From assembly GCF_013375535.1 (NCBI RefSeq), contig NZ_JABXJG010000003.1, positions 558,001 through 622,000 on the forward strand: a stretch of 64,000 bases of DNA. The letters run 5' to 3'. Of this stretch, positions 39,389 to 48,271 are shown piece after piece (positions within the stretch are counted from its first letter, which is position 1; each line of letters begins with the position of its first letter). The translations under genes were made by a program, and so were the position numbers. The notes below the pieces were generated by a model. The model did not search any database, was not told the DNA's origin, and saw nothing but the letters and a program-made list of their open reading frames with translations. Origin of the DNA: Sphingobium sp. 15-1. GTDB taxonomy: Bacteria > Pseudomonadota > Alphaproteobacteria > Sphingomonadales > Sphingomonadaceae.

Positions 39389-39619
39389 TTAAATTAGACG
39401 GCGTGTTGCTGGCGGGATTTCCACGAACATATGGACGTGGTCGCGAAACAATATGCCATGAACGATGGTCAGGCCCATTTCCACACATAGCTGACAGATG
39501 ATCTCGCGAACATGCAGCCGTACCTCGCCATGGGGTATCTTGAACCGATATTTCGGCGCCCAGGCGAGATGTAGCGATGATGAAATGTCGTATGGCAAGC
39601 GCTGCTGTAGTCCGTAGCC
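39389..39619 (-). pseudogene. IS200/IS605-family TnpA fragment
   Basis: Reads YDISSSLHLAWAPKYRFK, then VREIICQLCVEMGLTIVHG and FRDHVHMFVEIPP, the N-terminal half of the Y1 HUH single-strand transposase TnpA (HUH site in HVHMF). The catalytic tyrosine region (C-terminal ~60 residues) is lost and replaced by ATRRLI and a stop. The start is uncertain: TTG at 39598 in frame, with homology extending a few codons upstream. Confidence 0.75.
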
Positions 39620-39670
39620 TACTCGCCAAGGGAGCCTGATGAGCAGGGTCAGGGAGGCTTTTGCCTTTTC

Positions 39671-41260
39671 CTACCGGGTCAGCTTCCAATGCCAACTGAT
39701 GTTGAAGCGCCAGTCGCCCACGCCGGCGAAGGGGGGATCAATGACCCGCGCGCCCTCCAGACCCAGCGACGCTTTCGACGCATAGGCCAGCCTCACTCCG
39801 CCGCCGGCCGAAGCGAGGCCATAGTCGCTGGCCGCGAAACCGGCGCGGCTGTTGATCCGGACCTTGGCCCCGTCGATGAAGCCGTAGATTTCCGTACCCT
39901 TGAGCCATGAAGTCAGTTCCGGGCGGAAGGCAAGTTCGAAGGAGCCGGCGACGCCCCGGTCGCCGCTGAGCAGCGCGGTGTCGAAGGCGCGGCCATAGTC
40001 CGGCCCGCCAACCGCCAGCCGCTCATTGCCCGAAAGCCGGTCCGCGCTATATTGCCCCGTCATGCGCAGGCGGCCCACGAAGCGCTTGCCCAGCATCCGG
40101 TCATAGCCTGCGCGGGCCGCGACCTTGGTGAAGACCGTATCGGTAAAGCCCGGTGTCCCGCGCGCATCCAATATGTCGAGGCCCCGACTGACGGTGAGGC
40201 CGGCCGTCAGCACATCCTTGTCGCCAACCATGGAATAGCCGACCGCTGCCCGCGCGGCGCGGATATGGTCGGAAGAAAGTACTGCCCCGAGCAGCGCCGC
40301 GTCGCTGTCCAGGCCGTCGAACCCGGCACTCACCGTCAGATTGCGCTTATAGCCGCGAATGACGGGGTAGCTGAGCGAAAGCCCGGCGGTCTTCGCCTCG
40401 CCCGTGACCGGGAAATTCTTGAGCCGGGTGCGCAACCACGATCCCGACAGGCCCAGCGTGAGGCCATCGGACCCCAGCGGCGTCTGGTGGCTGAGCCCGA
40501 CATATTGGTAGCGCTTGAGGTCCGTCGCGCCGAGCAGCACCAGATCGGTCCGGTCGCCGTCGCGCAACAGACTGTTGGCTTGGGCCGTGGCCCGCAGTTG
40601 CCCGCTGCCAAGGCCGCTCTGCGTACGGTTGTCGACGCCGAAGCTGGCGTCGAAGCGCTTGCGCATCGGCGTGATCGCCAGCCTGACGCCACCGGGCTTC
40701 GTGCCGCGTTCCAGCGCGACCTCTGCCTTCACTCCAGGAATGTCGCGGATCAGCGAAAGATAACGCTCCAGCGCGTGTCGGCTGAGCGGCTTTTCCGCCC
40801 GCATCCGCTTGGCATAGGCGCGGATCAGCGGGCTCGCGCCCTTGGGATAGACGATGTCCTCGACAAAGCCCTCGACCAGCAACACCTTGACCTGTCCCGT
40901 GGACAGATCCTGCTGGGGAATGGCGATGGTATAGAGGGCGATGTCGCTCTCGGCATAAGCATCGGAGATCGCCCTGGCGAGCGCGGCGAGCGTCTGGCGC
41001 GATGCGGGACGGCCGAGAAAATGGCGCGCGGCCTGTGCGACCCGCTCGGGCGCGTCCACGCCGACAAAGTCGATGCCGCGAATGGCCGCGCCGCTATCCT
41101 CAGCGTCCACGGCGATGGCGCGTTGAACCGGTGCGCCGGGGGGATTTTCGTTGAGGTTCGGCGCGGCAGGCTGCTCGCTCTGTTGGATCAGCGGCGGCGA
41201 CAGTGTCGAAGGCGGCTGCGCGGCCGCGAGCGCCGGAAGTGCGGCGAGGACTAGGAGCAT
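39671..41260 (-). CDS. TpsB-type outer-membrane transporter (ShlB/FhaC/HecB family)
   Basis: 529 residues. Signal peptide (LLVLAALPALAAAQ), a Pro-rich linker, a POTRA-like region at about 55-210 (IRGIDFVGVDAPERVAQAAR, GQVKVLLVEGFVEDIVYP), then a 16-strand-type barrel ending WRFNISWHWKLTR. Family members secrete large TpsA exoproteins across the outer membrane. No TpsA with a haemagglutination domain is in the window; the upstream gene is a Gly/Ser/Thr-rich lipoprotein in the same orientation, the likely partner. AGGAA precedes the ATG at 41260. Confidence 0.85.
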   Translation of the reverse strand: MLLVLAALPALAAAQPPSTLSPPLIQQSEQPAAPNLNENPPGAPVQRAIAVDAEDSGAAIRGIDFVGVDAPERVAQAARHFLGRPASRQTLAALARAISDAYAESDIALYTIAIPQQDLSTGQVKVLLVEGFVEDIVYPKGASPLIRAYAKRMRAEKPLSRHALERYLSLIRDIPGVKAEVALERGTKPGGVRLAITPMRKRFDASFGVDNRTQSGLGSGQLRATAQANSLLRDGDRTDLVLLGATDLKRYQYVGLSHQTPLGSDGLTLGLSGSWLRTRLKNFPVTGEAKTAGLSLSYPVIRGYKRNLTVSAGFDGLDSDAALLGAVLSSDHIRAARAAVGYSMVGDKDVLTAGLTVSRGLDILDARGTPGFTDTVFTKVAARAGYDRMLGKRFVGRLRMTGQYSADRLSGNERLAVGGPDYGRAFDTALLSGDRGVAGSFELAFRPELTSWLKGTEIYGFIDGAKVRINSRAGFAASDYGLASAGGGVRLAYASKASLGLEGARVIDPPFAGVGDWRFNISWHWKLTR

Positions 41261-41275
41261 GAAGCGTTCCTGCGA

Positions 41276-41320
41276 TAAAAAGCGGCGAAGCCGGCGCGCG
41301 CCGGCGGTGGCGCGCCCCGG
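41276..41320 (-). terminator. GC-rich hairpin and T-run between lipoprotein and tpsB genes
   Basis: On the minus strand a GC-rich inverted-repeat cluster (GCCGGCGCGCGCCGGC and GGCGCGC/GCGCGCC) is followed by CGCCGCTTTTT just before the tpsB ribosome site. It could attenuate transcription so that the lipoprotein is made in excess over the transporter. Confidence 0.5.
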
Positions 41321-41328
41321 CCAGTGAT

Positions 41329-42402
41329 TCAGCGGCTCAGGTTGAGCGCGCCCGTCAGCGTGTTCACCGTATTGCTGACCGTTCCCGTCACCGGCGCCAG
41401 CAGTCCGCCCGGATTTGCCGTGGCGGTGGCTCCAGCACCAGCGTTGGCAGTCGTCCCGGCCGTCGCCGTCGTGCCGGCGCTCACGCCCAGGGGCGAAAGG
41501 GCGCTGCCGGTTACGCCCTGCACGGTCGAGGCGACGCCCGTGCCGACCGTCTCCACGGCGGATGTCACGGGGGCGAGCACGCCTGTGGCGTTGCCCGCGC
41601 CGGTAGAGCTGATGCCATTGGGCAGCAGGTTGGCGTTCACCAACGCCGGGTCGCCACTGCCCAGAAGCTGGTTGCCGCCGAGCGCGACATTCAGCAGATG
41701 GTCGGCAATGCCACCGGTCGAGGAGGTGACGTTGGTCACGCGCACATCGGCTATGCCATTGACCGTCGCCAGCGCCGTATTGCCGGCATCGAGCACGCCG
41801 AGGCTGGCGAGAGTGCCGGTCGGCGGCGTATCGCCCAGCACGCCGATTCCGATCGCGCCGGTCGTGCCGTCAAGCCCATTGGTGACCGTCCGGCCACCGA
41901 TGTCGATCGAGACGAGATCGCCCACGACACCCTGCGCGCCCTGAAGGAGAAGGGTTCGCCCGGCACCCGCATCCACCAGCACGGTGCCGGTGTCGTTCAG
42001 GAGACGCGTGATCGTGCCGGTGACCGGCTGCGCGACGGGAAGCGCGGTGGCGATGGGGGTCGTCACATTGCCTTGACCGTCGGAGACGCCCAGCACCGCA
42101 TTCCCGGCGGTGGTGAGCACCGGCGAGACCTGCTGGAAGAGGCCGGCCGTGGTCGCTGTGCCGCCAGTGCCAGAACCGGTACCGCCAGTGCCAGAGCCAG
42201 TGCCGCCGCTGGTCGAACCGCCACTGGTGTCGGTGCCTGATCCGCTGCCCGAGCCGCTACCGGCGCCCGGCATGCCAGATCCGACACTGGCGACGCGCAG
42301 GCCGCCGCTGCTTTCACAGGCGCTCAGCAGAAGGGCAAGTGTCGAGCAGGCGGATAGGGCCAGCAACCTGCCGCGAGATGATTTCCGATCGAACGAAAAC
42401 AC
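41329..42402 (-). CDS. Gly/Ser/Thr-rich lipoprotein, collagen-like repeat type
   Basis: 357 residues from GTG 42402 (AGGAGA seven bases upstream; the frame extends to 42444). Lipobox LALLLSACESS near 24-34 gives an acylated Cys. Next come a low-complexity SGSGSG/TGGTGSGT stretch (about 45-85) and a repetitive domain in which VTGTITRLLNDTGT, GVLGDTPPTG, LLAPVT and VNTLTGAL recur. No enzymatic motif. The partnership with the TpsB-like gene downstream suggests a cell-surface or exported structural protein. Annotated homologues are usually called collagen-like triple-helix repeat protein. Confidence 0.75.
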   Translation of the reverse strand: MFSFDRKSSRGRLLALSACSTLALLLSACESSGGLRVASVGSGMPGAGSGSGSGSGTDTSGGSTSGGTGSGTGGTGSGTGGTATTAGLFQQVSPVLTTAGNAVLGVSDGQGNVTTPIATALPVAQPVTGTITRLLNDTGTVLVDAGAGRTLLLQGAQGVVGDLVSIDIGGRTVTNGLDGTTGAIGIGVLGDTPPTGTLASLGVLDAGNTALATVNGIADVRVTNVTSSTGGIADHLLNVALGGNQLLGSGDPALVNANLLPNGISSTGAGNATGVLAPVTSAVETVGTGVASTVQGVTGSALSPLGVSAGTTATAGTTANAGAGATATANPGGLLAPVTGTVSNTVNTLTGALNLSR

Positions 42403-42755
42403 AGGCTTTCTCCTAACTTGTCCCAGCGCACAGGCGCACGGCAAGAGGGCTGCCCAGCGGCAGGGTCGGAGGGTTGCGCAATGTTTTGCAAGACGGGGCG
42501 CTTTTCCATCGAACCATGGTCCTTCGGCAGCCCCGCTACCTTGCCACCAAGGCCGGAGGCTTTGCGTCCCGGCGTCACCGCCGGTTTGCCATTATCGGGA
42601 TCTTCCTGATCCTTCGCCTGTAACGGGCGACAAAGGAAAACGTTTCAATGGGATAGGTTCGGAATAGGAGAATAATGGTTAAGTAACAATTAGTTGATCC
42701 ATTTCCGTGCCCTCTGCTCAGCGCCTCCTCCACATCCATCCCGAAATATCCCGCT
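42403..42755. other. Gap upstream of the lipoprotein gene
   Basis: No gene seen; presumably the promoter of the lipoprotein-tpsB pair. The right part (about 42640-42700) is AT-richer. It borders the IS5 remnant. Confidence 0.35.
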
Positions 42756-42873
42756 CCGCCCCGGATGCCCGAGATCACCATTCGGTCATCTACCCTCGGT
42801 TTACCTGGCGTGGTAGATGCGGTTCGATCGCATCCCATGCTTCATCCGAAAGCCAGAAAAGATGCCGCGACAT
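42756..42873 (-). pseudogene. IS5-family transposase N-terminal remnant
   Basis: The minus strand reads MSRHLFWLSDEAWDAIEPHL and, after a frameshift, RVDDRMVISGI: the conserved N-terminus of IS5-family transposases (FWLSDEAW...IEPHLP...RVDDRRVISGI). About 40 codons remain of roughly 250; the DDE core is gone. Confidence 0.75.
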
Positions 42874-42967
42874 ATCCGATCCGCCCAAACACACAAAAAC
42901 CAGATACTTAGGTTCCCAACTTACACGGGGCGCCGGACTCGCCGCGTCATTGTAACAAGGATGGCTT

Positions 42968-44230
42968 ATGCGCGCTTCAGAGCCACTTGACCGACGATCG
43001 CTTGCCCTTGCGGCGCTATCCACCGTGGTCGAATGGTATGACTTCACCTTGTTCCTCTACTTGGCGACGGTACTCGCACGCCTGTTCTTCGTGGGTGAGA
43101 ATGCGATGCTCACGACGCTCGCGGGATTTGCGGTCGCTTATCTGATGCGGCCGCTGGGCGCGATGGCGTTCGGTCATTTCGGTGATAGGCATGGACGAAG
43201 AGCGACGCTGCTCCTGTCCATGGCGTTGATGACTGTGGCTATGCTGTTGAGTGCCCTGCTGCCGACGGTGGCGCAGATCGGCCCACTCGCCGGGATATTG
43301 CTGTTGGTCCTGCGTTGCGTGATGGGCTTTGCGGTGGGAGGCGAATATACCGGGGTCATTGCGTATCTGCTGGAAGGCGCGCCTTCGCATCGTCGCGCGC
43401 TCGTCACTTCGATGGCGGCGGCAACCAGCGAGATCGGAGGGTTGCTGGCCGCAGGCGCATCGGCGCTGGCCGTGAGCCTCCTCCCCGCTCCGGTGCTGGA
43501 AAGCTGGGGCTGGCGGTTCCCCTTCCTGTTTGGCGCGGCGATGGCGGGCACGATCCTGGTGGCTCGCATGGCGATGCGCGAATCGCCCGAGTTCGAGGTT
43601 CACCGCGCCGCAGGGACGCTGGTGAGCAGGCCGCTTGGCCATGCGATCTCGCGCTATGGAACGGGCGTAGCAAGAGGATTCGCTATCTCGGCCCTTGGAT
43701 CGATCACCTATTATGTGGGCATCACCTACCTGCCGATCCATCTGGTGTCGGCGGGCGGGCTCAGCGAAGCGGACGCGCTCAAACTGGCGACCATCGCAGC
43801 AGTCGCGGTGATTGCCGTGACGCCGTTGGCGGGCTTGGCTGCCGACCGGTTCGGGCGGCGCCCGGTACTCATAGCCCTTGCCGTGCTGGCGGCCATGCTA
43901 CCCTATCTGTCCTTTCGGCTGCTTGCTGGAATGGGCGCGCTTTCGGCACTGATCGGCGCCGTGATACTCGCTGCCGTGGCCGGCGGCGTTAGTGCCGTGG
44001 GCGCGGTGGCGACGGCTGAACAGGTTCCCGCCGAGGGACGGCTGAGCGGGCTGGCCCTTGGCGCCACGACGGCAACCGCATTGTTCGGTGGCCTGACGCC
44101 GTGGCTTGCACAATTGCTGACGGAGCGAACAGGCTCGACCACAGCGCCCGGCATCATGATCACTCTGGTGGCGCTGGCGGTGCTTCCCGTGCTGCTGACG
44201 CTTCCTGAGACGCGTCCCCCAGGAAGCTGA
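42968..44230 (+). CDS. MHS-family MFS transporter (metabolite:H+ symporter)
   Basis: 420 residues, 12 predicted membrane segments. The N-terminal VVEWYDFTLFLYLATVLARL and loop GHFGDRHGRRATLL, plus FAVGGEYTGVIAYLLEGAP near 119-137, are hallmarks of the metabolite:proton symporter group (ProP, KgtP, citrate or aromatic-acid carriers). Substrate unknown. It starts about 95 bp downstream of the IS5 remnant, whose insertion may have changed its promoter. Confidence 0.88.
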   Translation: MRASEPLDRRSLALAALSTVVEWYDFTLFLYLATVLARLFFVGENAMLTTLAGFAVAYLMRPLGAMAFGHFGDRHGRRATLLLSMALMTVAMLLSALLPTVAQIGPLAGILLLVLRCVMGFAVGGEYTGVIAYLLEGAPSHRRALVTSMAAATSEIGGLLAAGASALAVSLLPAPVLESWGWRFPFLFGAAMAGTILVARMAMRESPEFEVHRAAGTLVSRPLGHAISRYGTGVARGFAISALGSITYYVGITYLPIHLVSAGGLSEADALKLATIAAVAVIAVTPLAGLAADRFGRRPVLIALAVLAAMLPYLSFRLLAGMGALSALIGAVILAAVAGGVSAVGAVATAEQVPAEGRLSGLALGATTATALFGGLTPWLAQLLTERTGSTTAPGIMITLVALAVLPVLLTLPETRPPGS

Positions 44231-44941
44231 GATCGGCTCGGCTGCCTCAGTGGTGGCGCCTCGCAGAAAGAAGCTGGGCACGCGCCCCGCTTCCGGGGCT
44301 GGCGAGAGGGTGAGAGGCGAGTGATGTCGGAGATTTCCAGCATTAACGGCAATTGTGCCGCGGGGACGATTCATCGATGCCCCTTGAATGCAGAGATTCT
44401 GACAGCCACGACGCCAGACCGGCCATTGCAACTTATCTTTGCTGACAGGAGCGATCCGCCGGCTGGCGAAGCGAGCGTCGACCGGTCGCCAAGCGCTAAG
44501 CCAAGGCACAAGACGAGAAGACCAAGTTTGCGGCGGCCACTAACATGGCGACCCGACTATATGAGGCGTGATAATTTCAGCCGGCGGCGTTCCCCACATC
44601 CGGGACCGGCAGTCTCGACAGAAGGGAATTGATTTACTTCTCGGGAAGTGCGCCGACAATGGTGCAAAGGGGTTATGACGCCGGTTGTACGGAAAATCCC
44701 CTGTTCTATTCTATCGGATAGATAGGCGACTCACGAACCCAAGCGCATAATGCCCGTTCCTCCCCCTTGGAGGAGCCCGACAGTCCCGCCTCGCCCCCCT
44801 TCGAGGCGGGGCTGACTCGGCGGGTACAAGCAGCCATCGTTAAGATGAAGCGTTCGAAACCGGCCGCTTCAGTTGATGCGTCTAACATCTATCTGACTGT
44901 GGAAATTGCTCGACCCGTGCGCCGCTTGGGCTGCGCGCTGT
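44231..44941. other. Gene-free stretch with a hairpin
   Basis: About 700 bp without a credible gene on either strand. A GC-rich inverted repeat CCCGCCTC (44785-44792) / GAGGCGGG (44803-44810) occurs, without a U-tract. Confidence 0.4.
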
Positions 44942-44969
44942 AAAAAAGGGCCGGCTTAGTAGCCGGCCC
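44942..44969 (-). terminator. Intrinsic terminator
   Basis: On the minus strand a perfect 8-bp stem GGGCCGGC / GCCGGCCC (44962-44969 with 44948-44955) with a six-base loop is followed by TTTTTTA. It should end the transcript of the hypothetical gene at 45106-45609. Confidence 0.85.
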
Positions 44970-45105
44970 AAGGGGGAGTTTCTCCATGAAAAACTCCGGG
45001 TCGCTCCGTTACGTTCGAGAAACCCGACGCAATAAAATCGCTCATGACGAATTTTGAGAATTGCTCAACACTATCTCGAACGAATGATGATCCAAAGATA
45101 ACCAA

Positions 45106-45609
45106 TCAATACATGGGCTGACCTTCGGCTGGCGATACACTGCCGGAGCCTCGGGCCCTGACCGATCCGCCAACCAGATCTAGCAGGTTAGATGTCGTCC
45201 ACGAGATGGCCCGCACTATATTCGATGCGGTATTTGCATAACTGCTCAATATTTCTGTCTGCACTGTCATGATTTGAGCGGGTGCATCGCTGGGCAGAAA
45301 ACCAGTCAATACTTTCGAACAGCTTTCCAACAGCTTCATTGAACAATCCAAACCATGCGACATGAGAGCCAACGCACTGTCGGAAGGCGCACGTCCTGCG
45401 AAGACGCACCATTGACGCTCCAAATGCATCATCTGGAAATTCGCGGCGGCCGCGACATGGGGTTCAAAGATATACTCCGCCTCGTCATCCGCCGCCATGC
45501 GTTGCGCTGTCAAGGTGCGGCTCTCAGGTGACGGCCGTCGTGAATGCCTCTGGTCGATCATTTGGCGGGTGTCGCATAGGCATGGATCATGCGCGAAATT
45601 CTGCATCAA
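45106..45609 (-). CDS. Hypothetical helical protein
   Basis: Up to 167 residues; the true start is unclear (ATG codons at 45609, 45561 and 45498, none with a strong ribosome site). The conserved-looking part starts at FEPHVAAAANFQMMHLERQ and is predicted helical, with FLPSDAPAQIMTVQTEILSS and IVRAISWTTSNLLDLVGG. The pattern vaguely recalls phasin-like granule or surface proteins but not enough to name it. A good intrinsic terminator lies 135 bp downstream, supporting a real monocistronic gene. Confidence 0.55.
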   Translation of the reverse strand: MMQNFAHDPCLCDTRQMIDQRHSRRPSPESRTLTAQRMAADDEAEYIFEPHVAAAANFQMMHLERQWCVFAGRAPSDSALALMSHGLDCSMKLLESCSKVLTGFLPSDAPAQIMTVQTEILSSYANTASNIVRAISWTTSNLLDLVGGSVRARGSGSVSPAEGQPMY

Positions 45610-46230
45610 CTCGACGAATGTTGCGAGACGATCGGCACTCGGTCGTCACATCGGCACTTGATCCTATCGGTTCACCCGAGTTGGAAAGCCTAAATCCATA
45701 TATGGCTTCAACTGCGCAGAGCAGCGACGGCGAATAATGTTTCAAAGAAATATGTTTCGCCATGGGAATCATTTACTCCATTGACCATGTGTCATTTGGT
45801 CCGCGATCGAGCTAACGACCGCGACCATCCTCATCAAAGTATTAAATAAATTGATCTTAACGGCGCAGTTGAACGAAATGATGATGATCGATAGGATGTC
45901 GATAAAATATTACCATCATCCGATGATATAAATTACAATATCTTCAGAAATTTTGCCGTTCATCCGCCTTGGTAGATTTCGATTTTTCTCACTTTCCGTA
46001 AGAGAAATTCCTTGAGAAAGGCATTAGAGTCAACGAATAAAAAAGCAAAATTTCGAGGAAGTTTATTATAATTTGTTAAAAGGAATTTATAATTTACAGA
46101 CGTTAAATCTTATTTCAGAAGTAAAACTTTGAAATATGAGGACTTTCGCGGGACTTTGACGCCTTGTTCCGATTCCGATGGCTGCGGGCCAGGGCCGATT
46201 GAAAAAACCGGTCCGCCATGACGAATGCCA
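45610..46230. other. AT-rich gene-free stretch
   Basis: Roughly 500 bp of markedly AT-rich sequence (especially 45830-46130) without a convincing gene, between the hypothetical gene and the 3' end of the Crp/Fnr gene. Base composition differs sharply from the genome, suggesting foreign or regulatory DNA. Confidence 0.5.
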
Positions 46231-46962
46231 TCATCCAACGGGAAGATGAAGATATGCCGAAGAGAAGCCGCCGACTTCCGCCAGATGATCCCAGTCCGGT
46301 ATCAGGATGGTCCGCTTGTGCCGCTGGATAAGTCCACCAGATTCCAGCATTTTCACGGTGCGATTGATATGAACGGTCGTAAGGCCCAGCGCATCGCCCA
46401 GTTGCTCCTGCGTCAAGGGAAGCTCGATCTTGCAGCGGTTCCCCAGTCCGGCATGTTCCTGGCGCAAACCCAATTCGCAAAGGAGATGAGCGATCCTTGA
46501 ACGCGCGTTCCGACGACCAATGCTCACGATCCATTCCTGAATGATGGATGCATCGGCCAACGAATCAATCCATATGGCTTCCGCCACCGCGGGCCGGGAA
46601 CGCATCAGTTCAATGACCGAACTTGTAGGGATGTCAGCGACCTTGGCGGGCGTAAGCAACTGCACATTCTGGGCGGCACGCCGCAGCATCGAAAAATGAA
46701 GGTCCACAAAGTCCCCTTCAACATGAAAACCGATGATCTGCCGTCCGCCGTCCGCCAAAAGCCTGTACCGCTGCGCGAAGCCGCTCAGAAGAAGAGTGCA
46801 ATGAGTGGGAATTTCGCCTACCCGAATAAGATGCTGACCAGCAGACGGCGCCCTTATGGAAAAGGGTAAGGAGAGGATTGCGCGCCGGTCCTCATCCGTG
46901 AGAGGAGCCCTGTCCCTCAGCTTGAGGAACAGGCGCTGAAGCGTGTGCTTCTCGTCAGCCAT
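46231..46962 (-). CDS. Crp/Fnr-family transcriptional regulator
   Basis: 243 residues from ATG 46962 (purine-rich GAGGAAGGCAGAG upstream); the frame is open to 47139 but would overlap the BLUF promoter. N-terminal cyclic-nucleotide-binding-like domain (GQHLIRVGEIPTHCTLLLSG near 40-60) without the FNR iron-sulfur cysteines. C-terminal winged HTH with ELPLTQEQLGDALGLTTVHI and NRTVKMLESGGLI. Divergent from the BLUF photoreceptor gene with about 190 bp between starts, so both may share control signals. Ligand unknown. Confidence 0.88.
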   Translation of the reverse strand: MADEKHTLQRLFLKLRDRAPLTDEDRRAILSLPFSIRAPSAGQHLIRVGEIPTHCTLLLSGFAQRYRLLADGGRQIIGFHVEGDFVDLHFSMLRRAAQNVQLLTPAKVADIPTSSVIELMRSRPAVAEAIWIDSLADASIIQEWIVSIGRRNARSRIAHLLCELGLRQEHAGLGNRCKIELPLTQEQLGDALGLTTVHINRTVKMLESGGLIQRHKRTILIPDWDHLAEVGGFSSAYLHLPVG

Positions 46963-47150
46963 CTCTGCCTTCCTCTGGAATGCGCCAACAGGAAGCGGAA
47001 GAAACGGTATCACAACAATTTCGAAGCGATCCGGTTCCGATCCGACATGCCTGTTTTCGGCCGTACACGCCCCGTCCCCGATATTGAATAGGCGGGGCTT
47101 ATGGCTATAATCCCAAGTTCCCCAGCCCGGTTTAGCCAAGCGACAGGACT

Positions 47151-47567
47151 ATGCTCCATTCTCTCCTTTATATCAGCGAGAGTCGCCTTTCGATCCCGGC
47201 GGAGGAATGGCAGATCGACGCGATCGTCGATGTATCGCGCAGCAGGAATTTCATCCTCGAGGTGACGGGCGCCTTGATGTTCACCCACTCCAACTTCGTT
47301 CAGGTTCTGGAAGGGCGGCAAACCGCCATTAAGGAGTTGATGGCCAGCATCAAGCTGGATCCCCGACACTGCAAGGTGAGGGTTTTGGAGGTGGAGCCTA
47401 TCGCATCCCGACGGTTTGCCACCTGGTCCATGGCCTATGTGGGCCCAGCAGCTCTCGTCGAATCCAGCCTCAAGCCGCTGCTGACGACCGGCGCGGAGGG
47501 TCTCGATCCATTTGCGACGCAGGACATGATCACATTGCTACGGTCGCTCGCTTCTCTTGGTCAGTGA
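47151..47567 (+). CDS. BLUF-domain blue-light sensor
   Basis: 138 residues consisting almost entirely of one BLUF (sensor of blue light using FAD) domain. Key flavin-site residues are visible: Y7 in SLLYISES, N33 in SRNFILEVTGAL, Q51 in NFVQVLEG, and W92/M94 in FATWSMAYVG. Blue light rewires the Tyr-Gln-flavin hydrogen-bond network and changes the C-terminal helices. No output domain is fused, so it must act through a partner; the divergent Crp/Fnr regulator is an obvious candidate. Confidence 0.93.
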   Translation: MLHSLLYISESRLSIPAEEWQIDAIVDVSRSRNFILEVTGALMFTHSNFVQVLEGRQTAIKELMASIKLDPRHCKVRVLEVEPIASRRFATWSMAYVGPAALVESSLKPLLTTGAEGLDPFATQDMITLLRSLASLGQ

Positions 47568-47747
47568 TGCCCGTTCGCAGCCGTAGAACGCCGACCGGTG
47601 CCGATTGCCGTCTGGAAGAGACTATATGCTGTGCCATGGCATATGATTGTTCTGATTTTCGTTTGCCAGGCAGGATTCATCCTCATCGTCCGGCGGACCT
47701 TTCCGTTGCCGCGACCGTTAGGGATCTTTCCATGATAGGAGCAAGCC

Positions 47748-48194
47748 ATGAACACGCAGAGCACGATCAGCGCCTTGAACAGCCTCATCAAAACCACGCT
47801 CGATAGCATGAAGGGCTTCAGGGACGCCGCAAAGGATGCGGAGAGCACGCAATTCTCCGCCTTGTTCGCTGACTTCGCGCGCGAACGGAGCGAAGTTGCA
47901 ACCGCGCTTCAAACCGAAGTCAGGCGCTTGGGCGGCGACCCCGAAAATGACAGCAGTTTCCTTGCCGCTGCCCATCGCAGCTTCATGGATTTGAAGCAGG
48001 CATTTGCCGGCAAGGACGACAAAGCGATCATCGAGGAAGTCGAGCGAGGCGAAGATTATATCAAAGGCAAATATGAAGCGGCCCTTCGCGATACCAACCT
48101 TGAGACATCGGCGCGAACGGTCATCGAACGGGCGTTTCAATCGATAAAGGCCGGCCATGATCGTGCCAGCGCGTTAAAGCACAGCATCGCGTAA
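47748..48194 (+). CDS. PA2169/DUF2383 four-helix-bundle protein
   Basis: 148 residues, all-helical ferritin-like DUF2383 family: ISALNSLIKTTLDSMKGFRD at the N-terminus, FADFARERSEVATALQTEV near 41-59, and ERGEDYIKGKYEAALRD near 101. Function unknown; often stress-induced. GGAGCAAGCC upstream gives the ribosome site. A weak hairpin (GGGCC/GGCCC) follows at 48204-48226. Confidence 0.88.
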   Translation: MNTQSTISALNSLIKTTLDSMKGFRDAAKDAESTQFSALFADFARERSEVATALQTEVRRLGGDPENDSSFLAAAHRSFMDLKQAFAGKDDKAIIEEVERGEDYIKGKYEAALRDTNLETSARTVIERAFQSIKAGHDRASALKHSIA

Positions 48195-48271
48195 GGGGAT
48201 AGGGCCGCTCATGACGAGTGGCCCCTTCATCTTTGTCATCAGCGCCGTGCCTTGCAGCGATGTCCGTGATT

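Noticed and set aside
40052..41254. A 400-codon plus-strand frame opposite the TpsB gene
   Set aside because: Shadow frame in GC-rich DNA, rich in Arg, Gln and His, with no ribosome site; the TpsB reading has signal peptide and barrel features.
44785..44810. Hairpin after the MHS transporter as a terminator
   Set aside because: Stem is good but there is no U-tract on either side and it is over 500 bp from the gene, so I note it only as a hairpin.
45587..45772. A 61-codon minus-strand frame just upstream of the hypothetical helical protein
   Set aside because: No start signal and no conserved pattern; it runs into AT-rich intergenic sequence.
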